This document shows, piece after piece, positions 63,878-64,000 of a stretch of DNA of 64,000 bases. Location: positions 1 through 64,000 of the forward strand of contig MU867105.1 in NCBI GenBank assembly GCA_033725935.1, given 5' to 3'. Source of the stretch: Cladorrhinum sp. PSN259. Taxonomy: Eukaryota; Ascomycota; Sordariomycetes; Sordariales; Podosporaceae. The notes under the pieces are model-generated. The model did not search any database. It saw nothing but the letters and a program-made list of their open reading frames with translations, and was not told the origin of the DNA. Both the position numbers and the translations under genes were made by a program. The stretch's first letter is position 1; each line of letters starts with the position of its first letter.

Positions 63878-64000
63878 ATGGGCGGGTTTGCGGCGCTGTT
63901 CAACAATGACAATGACGAGGGTTGGTGGTACCCCATGATGGGGTACAACAGGATGACTTTCTGGAGATGTACCCGTTGCAAGGTACCTCTGCTGTCAGCG
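63878..64000 (+). CDS. Possible first exon of a gene cut by the window edge
   Basis: An ATG opens a frame reading MGGFAALFNNDNDEGW and then FWRCTRCK, with a CxxC that could start a zinc site. A GTACCT donor could follow the Lys codon near 63980; reading through gives VPLLSA to the window end. GA- and TC-rich sequence upstream would fit a promoter. The frame is short and unsupported by a domain, so it may be chance. Confidence 0.2.
   Translation, partial: MGGFAALFNNDNDEGWWYPMMGYNRMTFWRCTRCKVPLLSA

Overview
The window looks like nuclear DNA of a filamentous ascomycete, most likely a sordariomycete. The signs are short introns (about 50 to 75 bases) with GT..AG ends, CT-rich leaders, intergenic gaps of 1 to 4 kb full of A/T homopolymers and microsatellites, a tRNA-Leu(CAA) with an intron, and fungus-restricted families (HET domain, zinc-cluster regulators, AzgA purine permease, CE12 esterase). 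No bacterial operon, CRISPR array or rRNA was seen. The species cannot be fixed from the sequence alone.

Layout. The first 72 bases are almost pure C/G and look like a contig edge or a sequencing artefact. 0.3-4.7 kb: divergent Ist3-like RES-complex splicing factor (minus) and Lag1-type ceramide synthase (plus). 7.5-9.4 kb: a secreted protein with about 45 Thr/Pro-rich octapeptide repeats. 10.0-15.0 kb: a HET-ankyrin protein and a transcription-factor-like protein without a zinc cluster, both on minus. 15.0-18.8 kb: no gene called. 18.8-22.8 kb: a secreted rhamnogalacturonan acetylesterase and a Zn2C6 regulator. 23.7-25.7 kb: an ankyrin-like protein fused to a ClpB-type AAA+ ring. 25.9-33.3 kb: tRNA-Leu, an orphan protein, a zinc-knuckle protein, an AT-rich stretch with tRNA-Gly, then the long upstream region of a purine permease (33.3-35.2 kb).

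Right half. 37.5-39.8 kb: Tad2-type tRNA adenosine deaminase. 41.0-48.2 kb: two minus-strand regulator-like proteins, each with only a CxxCx6C half of a zinc cluster (in the second, the last Cys is supplied across an intron). A 339-bp MITE-like element with 40-bp inverted ends and three 42-bp internal repeats lies between them. 51.2-54.4 kb: a DUF2439 (Mte1/Dbl2/ZGRF1) genome-stability protein. 55.3-56.9 kb: a BAR-SH3 membrane-curvature protein. 58.3-60.0 kb: a conserved-looking, disordered orphan. The last 4 kb hold no secure gene, except a possible first exon running off the right edge.

The genes do not form one pathway. They are mostly housekeeping (splicing, tRNA editing, sphingolipid synthesis, recombination, endocytosis) mixed with an accessory set for nonself recognition, secretion and transcription control between about 7 and 33 kb. 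The items most worth following up are the MITE-like element, the Skd3-like ankyrin-AAA protein, the possibly membrane-tethered half-zinc-cluster protein and the octapeptide-repeat wall protein. Exon borders below were placed by hand from splice signals and frame continuity.
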